NCBI GenBank assembly: GCA_039931435.1
Contig: JBDTRY010000043.1
Span: 1-20,507, forward strand
DNA: 20,507 bases
Origin: JBDTRY01 sp039931435
GTDB lineage: Bacteria; Acidobacteriota; Thermoanaerobaculia; Gp7-AA8
Direction: 5' to 3'
Shown here: positions 8,219 through 15,079 of the stretch, piece by piece
Layout: each line of letters opens with the position of its first letter
How positions within the stretch are numbered: position 1 is the first letter of the stretch
Position numbers and translations under genes: made by a program
The notes under the pieces: model-generated
Told to the model about the DNA's origin: nothing
What the model saw: only the letters and a program-made list of their open reading frames with translations
The model's database searches: none

Positions 8219-9616
8219 TCAGTCCGCGAAGATCTTCATCGGGTTGAGGATTCCCTGCGGATCGAACTGCGCCTTGATTTTCTTCATCATGGCCATTTCC
8301 ACCGCACCCTGAGTGATCGGCAGGTACTGGCGCTGTACGTACCCGATGCCATGCTCGCCCGAAACCTGTCCACCGAGCGAGGCGGTCAACTCGAACATCC
8401 GGGTGATGGCCTCGGGAAGCTTGTCCTTCCAGGTGGCATCGTCGACCGTCTTGATGATGTTGCAGTGAATGTTTCCGTCCCCGGCGTGACCGTAGCAGAT
8501 GGTCATCAGGCCGTAATCCGCAGCGATTTTTTTCACGCCGGCGATCAGTTGAGGAATGGCATTTCGCGGGACAACCGTATCCTCTTCCTTGTAGATATTG
8601 ATCGACTTCACCGCTTCACCGATCGATCTCCGCAGCGACCAGATTTCCCTCATGCGGGGAGCGTCGTCGGCCAGGAAGACGTCGTCTGCCCCGGCTTCGA
8701 GACAGGCCTCGCCCATGAGCATGGCCTCTTCGTCAACGCGCTCCATGGAATGGCCGTCCGCCTCCAGAAGAAGATGAGCGGCTGCGTCCGGATGGGGCCA
8801 TTCCTTGCCCAGCTGTCTGACCGCACACTGAACGGCGTCTCGCTCCATCAGCTCGCAGGCGCTTGGCTGAACGCCCTTTCTGAACACTTCCACGACAGCG
8901 TGCGCCGCCGCTTCGATCGAAGAGAATGGAGCCAGCAGAACCTTGCGGTGTGGAGGCCAGGGAATGAGCTTCATCAGAATTTTCGTGATGATGGCCAGGG
9001 TACCCTCGGATCCGACGAGGAGCTGCGTGAGGTTGTATCCGCTGACATCCTTGTAGAGCTTTCCCCCGGTGCGCATGAGGGTGCCATCGGGCAGAACCGC
9101 TTCCAACCCCAGGACGAAGTCTTTGGTCACACCGTATTTCACGGCACGGGGGCCGCCGGCGTTTTCGGCGACATTGCCCCCGAGGGTGCATGAGCCGCGC
9201 GAGGCAGGATCGGGAGGATAAAAGAGCCCGAATTTTTCCACCTCCTCCTGGAACACCTGGGTGATCACACCCGGCTCCACGGTGCCGACGAGATTCTCGC
9301 GATCGATCTCGAGAATCGTATTCATTCGATGGCAGGAGAGGAGAATGCCTCCGAGAATTGGAAGTGCCCCTCCGCTGAGCCCGGTGCCTCCAGCGCGTGG
9401 AGTAACGACCACGTTTTCCTCTGAGGCGATGCGCATCAGCGACTGGACCTGCTCGACGGACCGGGGAAGCGCCGCTACGTCCGGCATGAACACGAGATCC
9501 TCGGTGTAATCGTGGGAGTAAGGCTGGAGCGCTTCGTCGCCCGTTAGTACGGATTCGTCGCCGAGCGCGTCCCTCAGCCTCTGAATGATCTGCGGCGTAA
9601 CTTTGGAGTAGGTCAC
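8219..9616 (-). CDS. glcD: FAD-linked oxidase of the GlcD / D-lactate dehydrogenase type
   Basis: The 465-residue flavoprotein oxidises a 2-hydroxyacid such as glycolate or D-lactate. The PCMH-type FAD domain spans about 40-220, with VVTPRAGGTGLSGGA (70-84), TLGGNVAENAGGPRAVKYGV (144-163) and GSEGTLAI (202-209). The C-terminal FAD-oxidase domain carries CYGHAGDGNIHCN (374-386) and SGEHGIG (419-425). I chose the GTG at 9616 because translation further upstream is Arg/Pro-rich and non-coding in style. No ribosome binding site precedes it, but a TACAAT hexamer ends 7 nt upstream. No GlcE or GlcF partner is adjacent, so it may act alone. The exact substrate is open; the symbol denotes the family only. 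Confidence 0.88.
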   Translation of the reverse strand: MTYSKVTPQIIQRLRDALGDESVLTGDEALQPYSHDYTEDLVFMPDVAALPRSVEQVQSLMRIASEENVVVTPRAGGTGLSGGALPILGGILLSCHRMNTILEIDRENLVGTVEPGVITQVFQEEVEKFGLFYPPDPASRGSCTLGGNVAENAGGPRAVKYGVTKDFVLGLEAVLPDGTLMRTGGKLYKDVSGYNLTQLLVGSEGTLAIITKILMKLIPWPPHRKVLLAPFSSIEAAAHAVVEVFRKGVQPSACELMERDAVQCAVRQLGKEWPHPDAAAHLLLEADGHSMERVDEEAMLMGEACLEAGADDVFLADDAPRMREIWSLRRSIGEAVKSINIYKEEDTVVPRNAIPQLIAGVKKIAADYGLMTICYGHAGDGNIHCNIIKTVDDATWKDKLPEAITRMFELTASLGGQVSGEHGIGYVQRQYLPITQGAVEMAMMKKIKAQFDPQGILNPMKIFAD

Positions 9617-9623
9617 GGCCGGG

Positions 9624-9629
9624 ATTGTA
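9624..9629 (-). promoter_or_regulatory. Possible -10 element of the glcD-like gene
   Basis: TACAAT on the minus strand ends 7 nt before the GTG start at 9616. No clear -35 hexamer is visible. The short distance and the missing Shine-Dalgarno would again give a leaderless mRNA, as proposed for plsC. It lies within the 166-bp gap downstream of the ABC permease pair. Confidence 0.35.
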
Positions 9630-9782
9630 TCGCGGCGGTGACATAGGCTCCGACACGGGAACAAGCGCCCAGGGCATGGGTGGCGGAAGTGGTGATTCCG
9701 GCAGGAGGGCGGTCCGGGCTGTCTCGCTCGGCGGGGCACCGATCACTGCAGAGAGCGTGAAACGCGTTGACTCCCTGGGTCT

Positions 9783-10631
9783 TCATTCCTTCACATTCTT
9801 CCGGTACTTGGGATCGAGTGAATCGACGAGGCCATCGCCCAGAAAATTGAGGCCCATGACGGCGAGCATGATGGCGATGCCGGGAAAGATGGCCAAGTGA
9901 TTGGCGATGCCCACGTAGCGGCGGCCATCGGAAAGCATCGCCCCCCAGGAAGGCGTGGGCGGTTGGACCCCCAGACCGAGGAACGAGAGAGCGGCCTCGG
10001 CCAGGATGGCCCCGGCCAGGCCCAGCGTGGCCATGACGATCACGGGATTGATCACGTTCGGAAGTACATGCCGGAGGATGACTCTTCCTGAACCGGCCCC
10101 GAGAGCCTTCGCTGCCGTGACGAACTCGATCTCGCGAACTTTCAGCACCTGGCCCCGCACAAGACGGGCGTACCCTACCCATCCAATCGATGAGAGAGCA
10201 ATGATGACATTGTTCAGACTGGGACCGAGAACGGCCACGAAGGCGATGGCCAGAAGGATTCCGGGGAAGGCCAGGAGAATGTCCGACACGCGCATGATCA
10301 CTGTCTCAGTGATTCCGCCGAAGTAGCCGGCCAGAGCGCCGAGAATGATGCCGATGGTTCCGGCGATAAAAACTACGCTGAATCCCACCCGCAGAGAGAC
10401 TCTGGCGCCATAGAGGATTCGCGAGAGCTGGTCCCTGCCAAGATCGTCCAGTCCGAGAGGGTGCTCGTGCGATGGTCCCTGAAGCCGGAGTGAGGTCTGC
10501 TGGGCGGATGGGTCGAAGGGAGCGAGGAGCGGCGCAGCGATGGCAACCACTACGATCAGGAGTGTCAGCAGTGCGCCGGCCATCAGAGCAAAGTTCCCGA
10601 GGAACGTCTTCCTGAACGATTTCCGAGCCAT
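9783..10631 (-). CDS. ABC transporter permease, DppC/OppC type
   Basis: The 282-residue inner-membrane protein is the second permease of a peptide/nickel-class ABC importer. An N-terminal OppC_N-type segment (about 10-38) precedes HPLGLDDLGRDQLSRILYGA (57-76), a signature of DppC-like proteins. Four to five further hydrophobic segments follow. The cytoplasmic EAA loop that contacts the ATPase is at about 173-197 (AAKALGAGSGRVILRH...). The ATG at 10631 lies 1 nt after the stop of the DppB-like gene, so the two are translationally coupled. No substrate-binding protein or ATPase gene adjoins the pair, so substrate cannot be inferred; dipeptides, oligopeptides, nickel and others are all possible in this family. 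Confidence 0.92.
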   Translation of the reverse strand: MARKSFRKTFLGNFALMAGALLTLLIVVVAIAAPLLAPFDPSAQQTSLRLQGPSHEHPLGLDDLGRDQLSRILYGARVSLRVGFSVVFIAGTIGIILGALAGYFGGITETVIMRVSDILLAFPGILLAIAFVAVLGPSLNNVIIALSSIGWVGYARLVRGQVLKVREIEFVTAAKALGAGSGRVILRHVLPNVINPVIVMATLGLAGAILAEAALSFLGLGVQPPTPSWGAMLSDGRRYVGIANHLAIFPGIAIMLAVMGLNFLGDGLVDSLDPKYRKNVKE

Positions 10632-10632
10632 G

Positions 10633-11556
10633 TCAGTTATAGGTCACTCGCGGATCGATGACGCCGTAGAGGAGATCAGTGAGAAAGTTCACCACGATGT
10701 AGGTCACGGCGATGACGAGGATGGAAGCCTGTACCTGCGGGTAGTCGCGCGCGTTGATCGACTGGATCAGCAGCCGTCCCAGACCCGGCCAGGAAAAGAT
10801 CTGCTCGGTGATGATCGCGCCGGTGAGCAGGGACCCGAACTGCAGTCCAATGATCGTCACAACCGGAATCAGGGCGTTGCGCAGTGCGTGGACCGAGATT
10901 GCTCTCCAGCGAGAGACCCCCTTGGCCAGGGCGGTGGTGAAGTAGAGTTGATTCAATTCTTCGGCGAGGCTGACGCGGATCATCCGCGTGAGAATCGCTG
11001 ACATAGCCAGACCCATGGTGATGGAGGGCAGGACGAGCGAGCGCAGTCCCTCCTGGCGTCCGGAGACGGGGAACCATTGCACCTTGATGGCGAAGGCCAT
11101 GATGAGCAGAGGACCGAGCCAGAAACTGGGCATGGATACGCCGATGAGCGCGAAGAATCGGGCTACGTTGTCGATCCAGCTGCTGCGATGAATGGCCGAG
11201 ATGATCCCCAGAGGGAAGGCCACGAGCAGGGCCACGAGCATCGCTCCCATGGCCAGCTCGATCGTGGCCGGGTACCGCTGGCCGATCTCCCGAGAGACTT
11301 TTTCGCCGGTACGGAACGATGTGCCGAGATCCCCATGAGCGAGGCCGCCCACGTAGTTCACGTACTGGCGCCAGATGGGCAGGTCCAGTCCAAGCTGCCG
11401 TCGGACCTGCGCGACATCCTCGGGCCGGGCGTTTTCTCCGGCGATCTGAATGGCGGGGTCGCCAGGAATGAGGTGGATCAGAGCAAAAATGAGCGTGAGG
11501 ATCCCCAGGGTGATGGGAATCATCTGCAGCAGTCTGCGAACGATGTATTGCGCCAT
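10633..11556 (-). CDS. ABC transporter permease, DppB/OppB type
   Basis: This 307-residue integral membrane protein is the first permease of the pair. It opens with AQYIVRRLLQMIPITLGI, typical of DppB, followed by HLIPGDPA (28-35) and the periplasmic GDLGTSF (75-81). Transmembrane segments follow, and the EAA loop is at 208-232 (TALAKGVSRWRAIS...). EQIFSWPGLGRLL (251-263) and a C-terminal YGVIDPRV (297-304) are also family hallmarks. I chose the ATG at 11556; an 18-residue upstream extension is not supported by family resemblance. No strong Shine-Dalgarno is visible. It is first in the minus-strand block dppB-like, dppC-like, then the glcD-like gene 166 bp on. Confidence 0.92.
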   Translation of the reverse strand: MAQYIVRRLLQMIPITLGILTLIFALIHLIPGDPAIQIAGENARPEDVAQVRRQLGLDLPIWRQYVNYVGGLAHGDLGTSFRTGEKVSREIGQRYPATIELAMGAMLVALLVAFPLGIISAIHRSSWIDNVARFFALIGVSMPSFWLGPLLIMAFAIKVQWFPVSGRQEGLRSLVLPSITMGLAMSAILTRMIRVSLAEELNQLYFTTALAKGVSRWRAISVHALRNALIPVVTIIGLQFGSLLTGAIITEQIFSWPGLGRLLIQSINARDYPQVQASILVIAVTYIVVNFLTDLLYGVIDPRVTYN

Positions 11557-11744
11557 GAGTGAATAGCGGTGAAGTCTACCCGAGATGTGGCAGGGTACTG
11601 ATAAACGCAAGAAAGGGACCAGCTGGTTCGCCCGTTTCTCGCACCGACGAGTAATCTGGCAATGCCCTGTTCAGACTCGGATGCGAGGGCTGGGACACCG
11701 CCCCGGATACCAGGGCACTGCTTTTGCTTTCCATGTGGACAACC

Positions 11745-12155
11745 ATGACTCGACCGGCTGAAGACAAAACTCTGGGAACCCTCATCAGGGATCTCACCGA
11801 AGACCTTTCTACTCTCGTTCGCAACGAGATTGCTCTGGCCAGGTACGAGCTTCGGAAGACTGCAGCGAACGTTGGGCTGGTCGGTGCTCTGTTCGGCGCG
11901 GCCGCGTTCCTGGCGCTCGTGGCCGTTGTCTTTCTGATCACGACGATCGTCCTGGCCCTGGCCATAGTCATCCCCACCTGGCTGGCCACTCTAATCATGG
12001 GAGTCGTCCTGATCGCCATTGCTGTGGGGTTGGTGCTCTACGGCCGTTCCCGGCTTGAGAAAATAGAATTCGCTCCGACAAGCACGGTGGAGAGCGTAAA
12101 GTCCAACGTGGAAGCGATCAAGGCAGACCTCAGTCGCCTGAAGAGGGATTTGTAA
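11745..12155 (+). CDS. Holin superfamily III-like (Phage_holin_3_6) membrane protein
   Basis: The 136-residue product starts with an amphipathic helical region (TLGTLIRDLTEDLSTLVRNEIALARYELR, listed here in part as residues 10-37). Two strongly hydrophobic segments follow (about 43-72 and 76-99), then a charged helical tail. This pattern matches the PF07332 type, found on many bacterial chromosomes outside prophages and probably not a lysis holin. The ATG at 11745 was chosen because the conserved part starts right after it; upstream ATG (11733) and TTG (11724) codons are alternatives. It lies upstream of, and abuts, the DUF3618-like gene. The two likely act together at the inner membrane, perhaps in envelope stress, but that role is unproven. 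Confidence 0.75.
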   Translation: MTRPAEDKTLGTLIRDLTEDLSTLVRNEIALARYELRKTAANVGLVGALFGAAAFLALVAVVFLITTIVLALAIVIPTWLATLIMGVVLIAIAVGLVLYGRSRLEKIEFAPTSTVESVKSNVEAIKADLSRLKRDL

Positions 12156-12431
12156 ATGGAAGACATCGAGAAGGGTTCGATCGAGGACGACATTGTTCGT
12201 GCCCGCGAAGGGGTGAGCCTGCACATCGACGAGCTGGATCGCAGGCTGCGTTCCACTCTCGATGCCGGCAACTACGCCCCTCAGATCATCGCCGCTGGTG
12301 CAGCCACTGGTTTCCTGATCGCCTTCGGACTGCCGAAGATTTTGAGGCGCGCGATTCAGATCGGCGTTCCGGCCTTTGTCGCCTACAAGATGGCGAGATC
12401 GAAGTGGCACCCTGATTCCGAAGCCTCCTGA
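12156..12431 (+). CDS. DUF3618-like / YqjD-like small membrane-associated protein
   Basis: The 91-residue product has an N-terminal charged helix (GSIEDDIVRAREGVSLHIDELDRRL, described here by positions 7-31) resembling DUF3618 or ElaB/YqjD proteins. A hydrophobic stretch follows at about 42-59 and a second, weaker one at 66-78. The ATG begins immediately after the stop codon of the holin-like gene, and its ribosome binding site GAGGGA (12143-12148) lies inside that gene. Such genes are often found next to PF07332 genes. It ends only 17 bp from the end of the convergent dprA, with no terminator between. Confidence 0.65.
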   Translation: MEDIEKGSIEDDIVRAREGVSLHIDELDRRLRSTLDAGNYAPQIIAAGAATGFLIAFGLPKILRRAIQIGVPAFVAYKMARSKWHPDSEAS

Positions 12432-12448
12432 TTCTCCGGCATCCGCGT

Positions 12449-13534
12449 TCACTCCTCGTGCCTCACGTAGCGTCCTCCGCCGACCTGCCTGATCGCTCCA
12501 TCCATTTCCAGGCGAAGCAGGTCTCCGGCAAGTTCGCTCACCTCCCGGCCGGTTTTCATGGCCAGCATGTCCAGACCGATCGGTTCGTCCCTGGGGATGA
12601 GGCAGGCCAGCGGATCGGGTTTCGACTCATGGCGCTTCCGGGAAATCGCTGGTCGGATTTGAGGAAGCTCGTCGAAGATGTCGTCGACGTCGTGCACGAG
12701 TTTCGCTCCGTACTGGATGAGGCGATGGGTGCCTTCGCAGCCGGTATTGAATATCGATCCGGGGACGGCGAACACCTCCCGTCCCTGTTCGGCGGCCATC
12801 CTCGCTGTAATGAGAGAACCACTCCGCCCGTTCGCTTCGACGATGACCGTGCCCAGAGCCAGTCCGGAAATGATCCTGTTGCGAACGGGGAAGTTCATGG
12901 CCCGTGGCGGAGTGCCATGTGGGAACTCTGTGACGAGCAGACCAGATTCAGAAATGCGCTCGAAGATCGATCGATTGCTTCGAGGATAGGAGACGTCAAT
13001 TCCGGTGCCGAGAACAGCAACCGTCTTCGCTCCAGCGTTGAGAGCGGCGAGATGTGCGGCGGCGTCGATGCCCCGGGCCAGACCGGAGACGATGGTCACG
13101 CCGGCCGAGGCCAGCTCGCGGGACAGGCGCGCCGCAGCGTTCAAGCCGTATGCGGATGCACGACGGGAACCCACCACTGCCACGGAGGGAGTGTCCAGGA
13201 GCCCGGGATCGCCGTGATAGAACAGTGCCGGTGGCGGGTCGGCGATCTCGCGTAGTAGAGCGGGGTAGGCCTCATCGACGAGCGTGACGACGCGGTCACA
13301 CCCCTGTCGCGCGTTTTTCCCGCAAGGCGGGCACTGTAACGAATTCCTTACAAGCTCGGCTTGCTCTGCTGTTATGTTCAGCACCGTGGCCAGACGCTCC
13401 CCGCTTACGAGGCTCAGCGCTGTTTGCCGAGGGAACGCACCGAGAAGCTTTGCTGTGCGAGCGGGAGTGAGGAAGGGCAGGGAAGCGAACGCGATCAGCG
13501 TTTCCCTGGAAAACTCCAATGCAGTTGAATTCAT
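12449..13534 (-). CDS. dprA: DNA-processing protein DprA
   Basis: The 361-residue cytoplasmic protein loads RecA onto incoming single-stranded DNA during natural transformation. An N-terminal SAM/HhH-like region (1-70) is followed by the Rossmann-like DprA core. The core has VAVVGSRRASAYG (118-130), SGLARGIDAAAH (150-161), FPVRNRIISGLA (215-226), GRSGSLITA (236-244) and EVFAVPGS (253-260). A DprA-type winged helix closes the chain (about 312-358). The length is normal for the family and all core motifs are present. The ATG at 13534 is well placed for a typical N-terminus. It is divergent from the TPR lipoprotein gene. Presence of dprA does not by itself show competence. Confidence 0.97.
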   Translation of the reverse strand: MNSTALEFSRETLIAFASLPFLTPARTAKLLGAFPRQTALSLVSGERLATVLNITAEQAELVRNSLQCPPCGKNARQGCDRVVTLVDEAYPALLREIADPPPALFYHGDPGLLDTPSVAVVGSRRASAYGLNAAARLSRELASAGVTIVSGLARGIDAAAHLAALNAGAKTVAVLGTGIDVSYPRSNRSIFERISESGLLVTEFPHGTPPRAMNFPVRNRIISGLALGTVIVEANGRSGSLITARMAAEQGREVFAVPGSIFNTGCEGTHRLIQYGAKLVHDVDDIFDELPQIRPAISRKRHESKPDPLACLIPRDEPIGLDMLAMKTGREVSELAGDLLRLEMDGAIRQVGGGRYVRHEE

Positions 13535-13564
13535 AGTCTGTCGGTGCAGGCACCGGCAGGTCTG

Positions 13565-13594
13565 TTGTGTGTGGAACTACGCTCTCATTATAAT
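13565..13594. promoter_or_regulatory. Probable promoter of the TPR lipoprotein cluster, possibly bidirectional
   Basis: On the plus strand TTGTGT (13565-13570), an 18-bp spacer and a perfect TATAAT (13589-13594) form a promoter-like set about 100 bp before the ATG at 13697. ATTATAAT (13587-13594) is self-complementary, so TATAAT is also present on the minus strand (13587-13592), facing dprA. The minus-strand -35 candidate, TTGATT, is 19 bp away, which is long. Confidence 0.5.
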
Positions 13595-13696
13595 TCCGAC
13601 CAGCTTGCCAGAATCAAGATCCCTTTCATCCATGCCTTCCTCTATGCTTTCCGCGGCCGCAATTGGCGCTCGCAAGCGCACAAAGGAGATCGATCG

Positions 13697-14257
13697 ATGA
13701 GGCGATTCTCTACCCCAGCAGTGATTCTTGTGGCCGGGACGGTTTTCGTCGCCGGCTGCGGGAGCGGAAAGAATGTTCAGAACCCCAGAACGCAGCTCGA
13801 CTTCGGGGTCAAGGCTGCACGGATAAGTTTGTGGCGTGAGGCTCGATTCCGTTTTGAGAAGGCCGTGGCGCTTGACCCGAACAACGCCGAAGCCTTGAAC
13901 GATCTGGCCGTGGCTTACGAGGGGACCGGCGAGTTCGAGAAGGCCAAAACGACCTATCTGCGGGCCCTGCAACTGGATCGATCCAACCGATTCATTCAGA
14001 AAAATTACAGCCGCTTCACCGAGTTTTACTCTCGTAGCGAGCGCCGGCAGGGTGCCCCGAAACAGACTCCTTCTCCGGCGGCCAGACCCGGTTCTGTGCC
14101 GACAGCTCCGCAACCTGCAGCCACGCCAGGCCCGACCTCCTCTCCGACGCCGGCGGCAACACCGCAATCCACGGCTACGCCCGTGGCCGTTCCATCACCA
14201 ACACCGCGAACGTCTCCGGTTCCGTTGCCGTCACCTTCTCCGCAAGGGAGGTCGTAA
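13697..14257 (+). CDS. TPR-repeat lipoprotein with Pro/Ser/Thr-rich tail
   Basis: The 186-residue product has a lipoprotein signal peptide ending in VAGC, with Cys21 as the lipidation site. It then has about two TPR units (roughly 34-66 and 67-100: EARFRFEKAVALDPNNAEAL, AVAYEGTGEFEKAKTTYLRAL). Residues 120-186 are almost entirely Pro, Ser, Thr, Ala and Val, resembling a flexible stalk that could cross the peptidoglycan. The ATG at 13697 is chosen for its AAAGGAGAT ribosome binding site (13682-13690) and the signal peptide that begins there. It is first in a three-gene plus-strand cluster of exported proteins and ends 2 nt before the next gene. A scaffold role for an envelope complex is inference. 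Confidence 0.85.
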   Translation: MRRFSTPAVILVAGTVFVAGCGSGKNVQNPRTQLDFGVKAARISLWREARFRFEKAVALDPNNAEALNDLAVAYEGTGEFEKAKTTYLRALQLDRSNRFIQKNYSRFTEFYSRSERRQGAPKQTPSPAARPGSVPTAPQPAATPGPTSSPTPAATPQSTATPVAVPSPTPRTSPVPLPSPSPQGRS

Positions 14258-14259
14258 TC

Positions 14260-14949
14260 ATGAAAAGGACAATCATTCTCGTGGCCCTGATGCTACTTCC
14301 CGCAGCCGTGCGCGCCGGTGTCGACGAGGTTGCACTGAAACTTCCGGTGAAAGCGAAACTGCCTATCGGACCCGAGCAGAAACTGGGGATCGCGCCTTTT
14401 CTGGTTGTAGCCACCGAAATCGACGCCAAGCGGGATCGAGCGGGCAAGGTCGATGTGCAGACCGAGTTCCAGCGATATCTGAAGAAGGAGATCCGGAAGG
14501 AAACGAAGGTGAAACTCGTGGACGTCCCGCAGTCACGTCTTCCCGGGACCACCATGAAGGAGCTCGAGGCGAACAGAGACTACTGGAAGGGGCTGGCGGC
14601 AGCGAGCGGAGCGGACTTCATTCTCAGCGGTGTCATCGACTTCGACGTTCAGGATAAGAGCGGATATCGCACCGAGGAGTACGTATCCCCGGTTGACGGT
14701 CGCACGTACTACCGGCAGGTTCTGGTGGAGAGCACGGGATTCGTATTCGACATTGTGGTGGCGGTCTTCAACGGCGACACGGGAGAAAAGATTCTCGAAG
14801 AGAATTTTCGCGACTTCAAGGAGTTCGACCAGAGGAACTACGACGAAATCCTCGGGCTGTTCGAAAACCTCCGCTCGATGGAGACTCAGATCGTCGGAAT
14901 CTTCGCCTCCCAGGAACGAAAGGCGACGCGTTTCCTCTTCACGAATTGA
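14260..14949 (+). CDS. Exported protein of probable CsgG/LpoB-like fold, function unknown
   Basis: The 229-residue product has a signal peptide cut near AVRA-G (residue 19/20), so it is periplasmic or secreted and not lipidated. The order of predicted elements is strand (LGIAPFLVV, 42-50), helix (66-80), strand (KVKLVDV, 83-89) and helix (108-117). It continues with GADFILSGVIDFDV (117-130) and a hairpin ending TGFVFDIVVAVFNGDTGEKI (159-178). This resembles the CsgG/LpoB/FlgO group, but I do not recognise a named family. The AAGGGAGG ribosome binding site (14244-14251) lies inside the end of the TPR gene, with 2 nt between the genes. Its place between a TPR lipoprotein and an outer-membrane protease suggests a partner in the same envelope complex. 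Confidence 0.75.
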   Translation: MKRTIILVALMLLPAAVRAGVDEVALKLPVKAKLPIGPEQKLGIAPFLVVATEIDAKRDRAGKVDVQTEFQRYLKKEIRKETKVKLVDVPQSRLPGTTMKELEANRDYWKGLAAASGADFILSGVIDFDVQDKSGYRTEEYVSPVDGRTYYRQVLVESTGFVFDIVVAVFNGDTGEKILEENFRDFKEFDQRNYDEILGLFENLRSMETQIVGIFASQERKATRFLFTN

Positions 14950-15019
14950 GAAAATCCGCCGGACAGAGGCGAGACCGCGAGGCCGATGATTGAGGTGTCT
15001 CCGAGCGCAGCCGAACAAA

Positions 15020-15079
15020 ATGATTGAGAAGCCGAGCGGTGGGGTGACTCCCGCCCCCCTAAACTGGAGGATCCTGTGA
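15020..15079 (+). other. Possible 19-codon leader ORF overlapping the next start codon
   Basis: An ATG at 15020 opens a 19-codon frame whose TGA (15077-15079) overlaps the GTG start at 15076 in GTGA. It has no Shine-Dalgarno of its own, and a similar short frame starts at a matching ATGATTGAG repeat (14986). The overlap could couple translation to the big peptidase gene, or it may be chance. Confidence 0.2.

Noticed and set aside
8204..9193. A 329-codon plus-strand frame opposite the glcD-like gene
   Set aside because: The opposite strand encodes an intact FAD oxidase with all motifs; this frame is a GC-driven shadow.
11745..12155. Prophage lysis module suggested by the holin-like protein
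   Set aside because: No endolysin, structural or integrase genes are nearby, and this holin-like family is common on chromosomes outside prophages.
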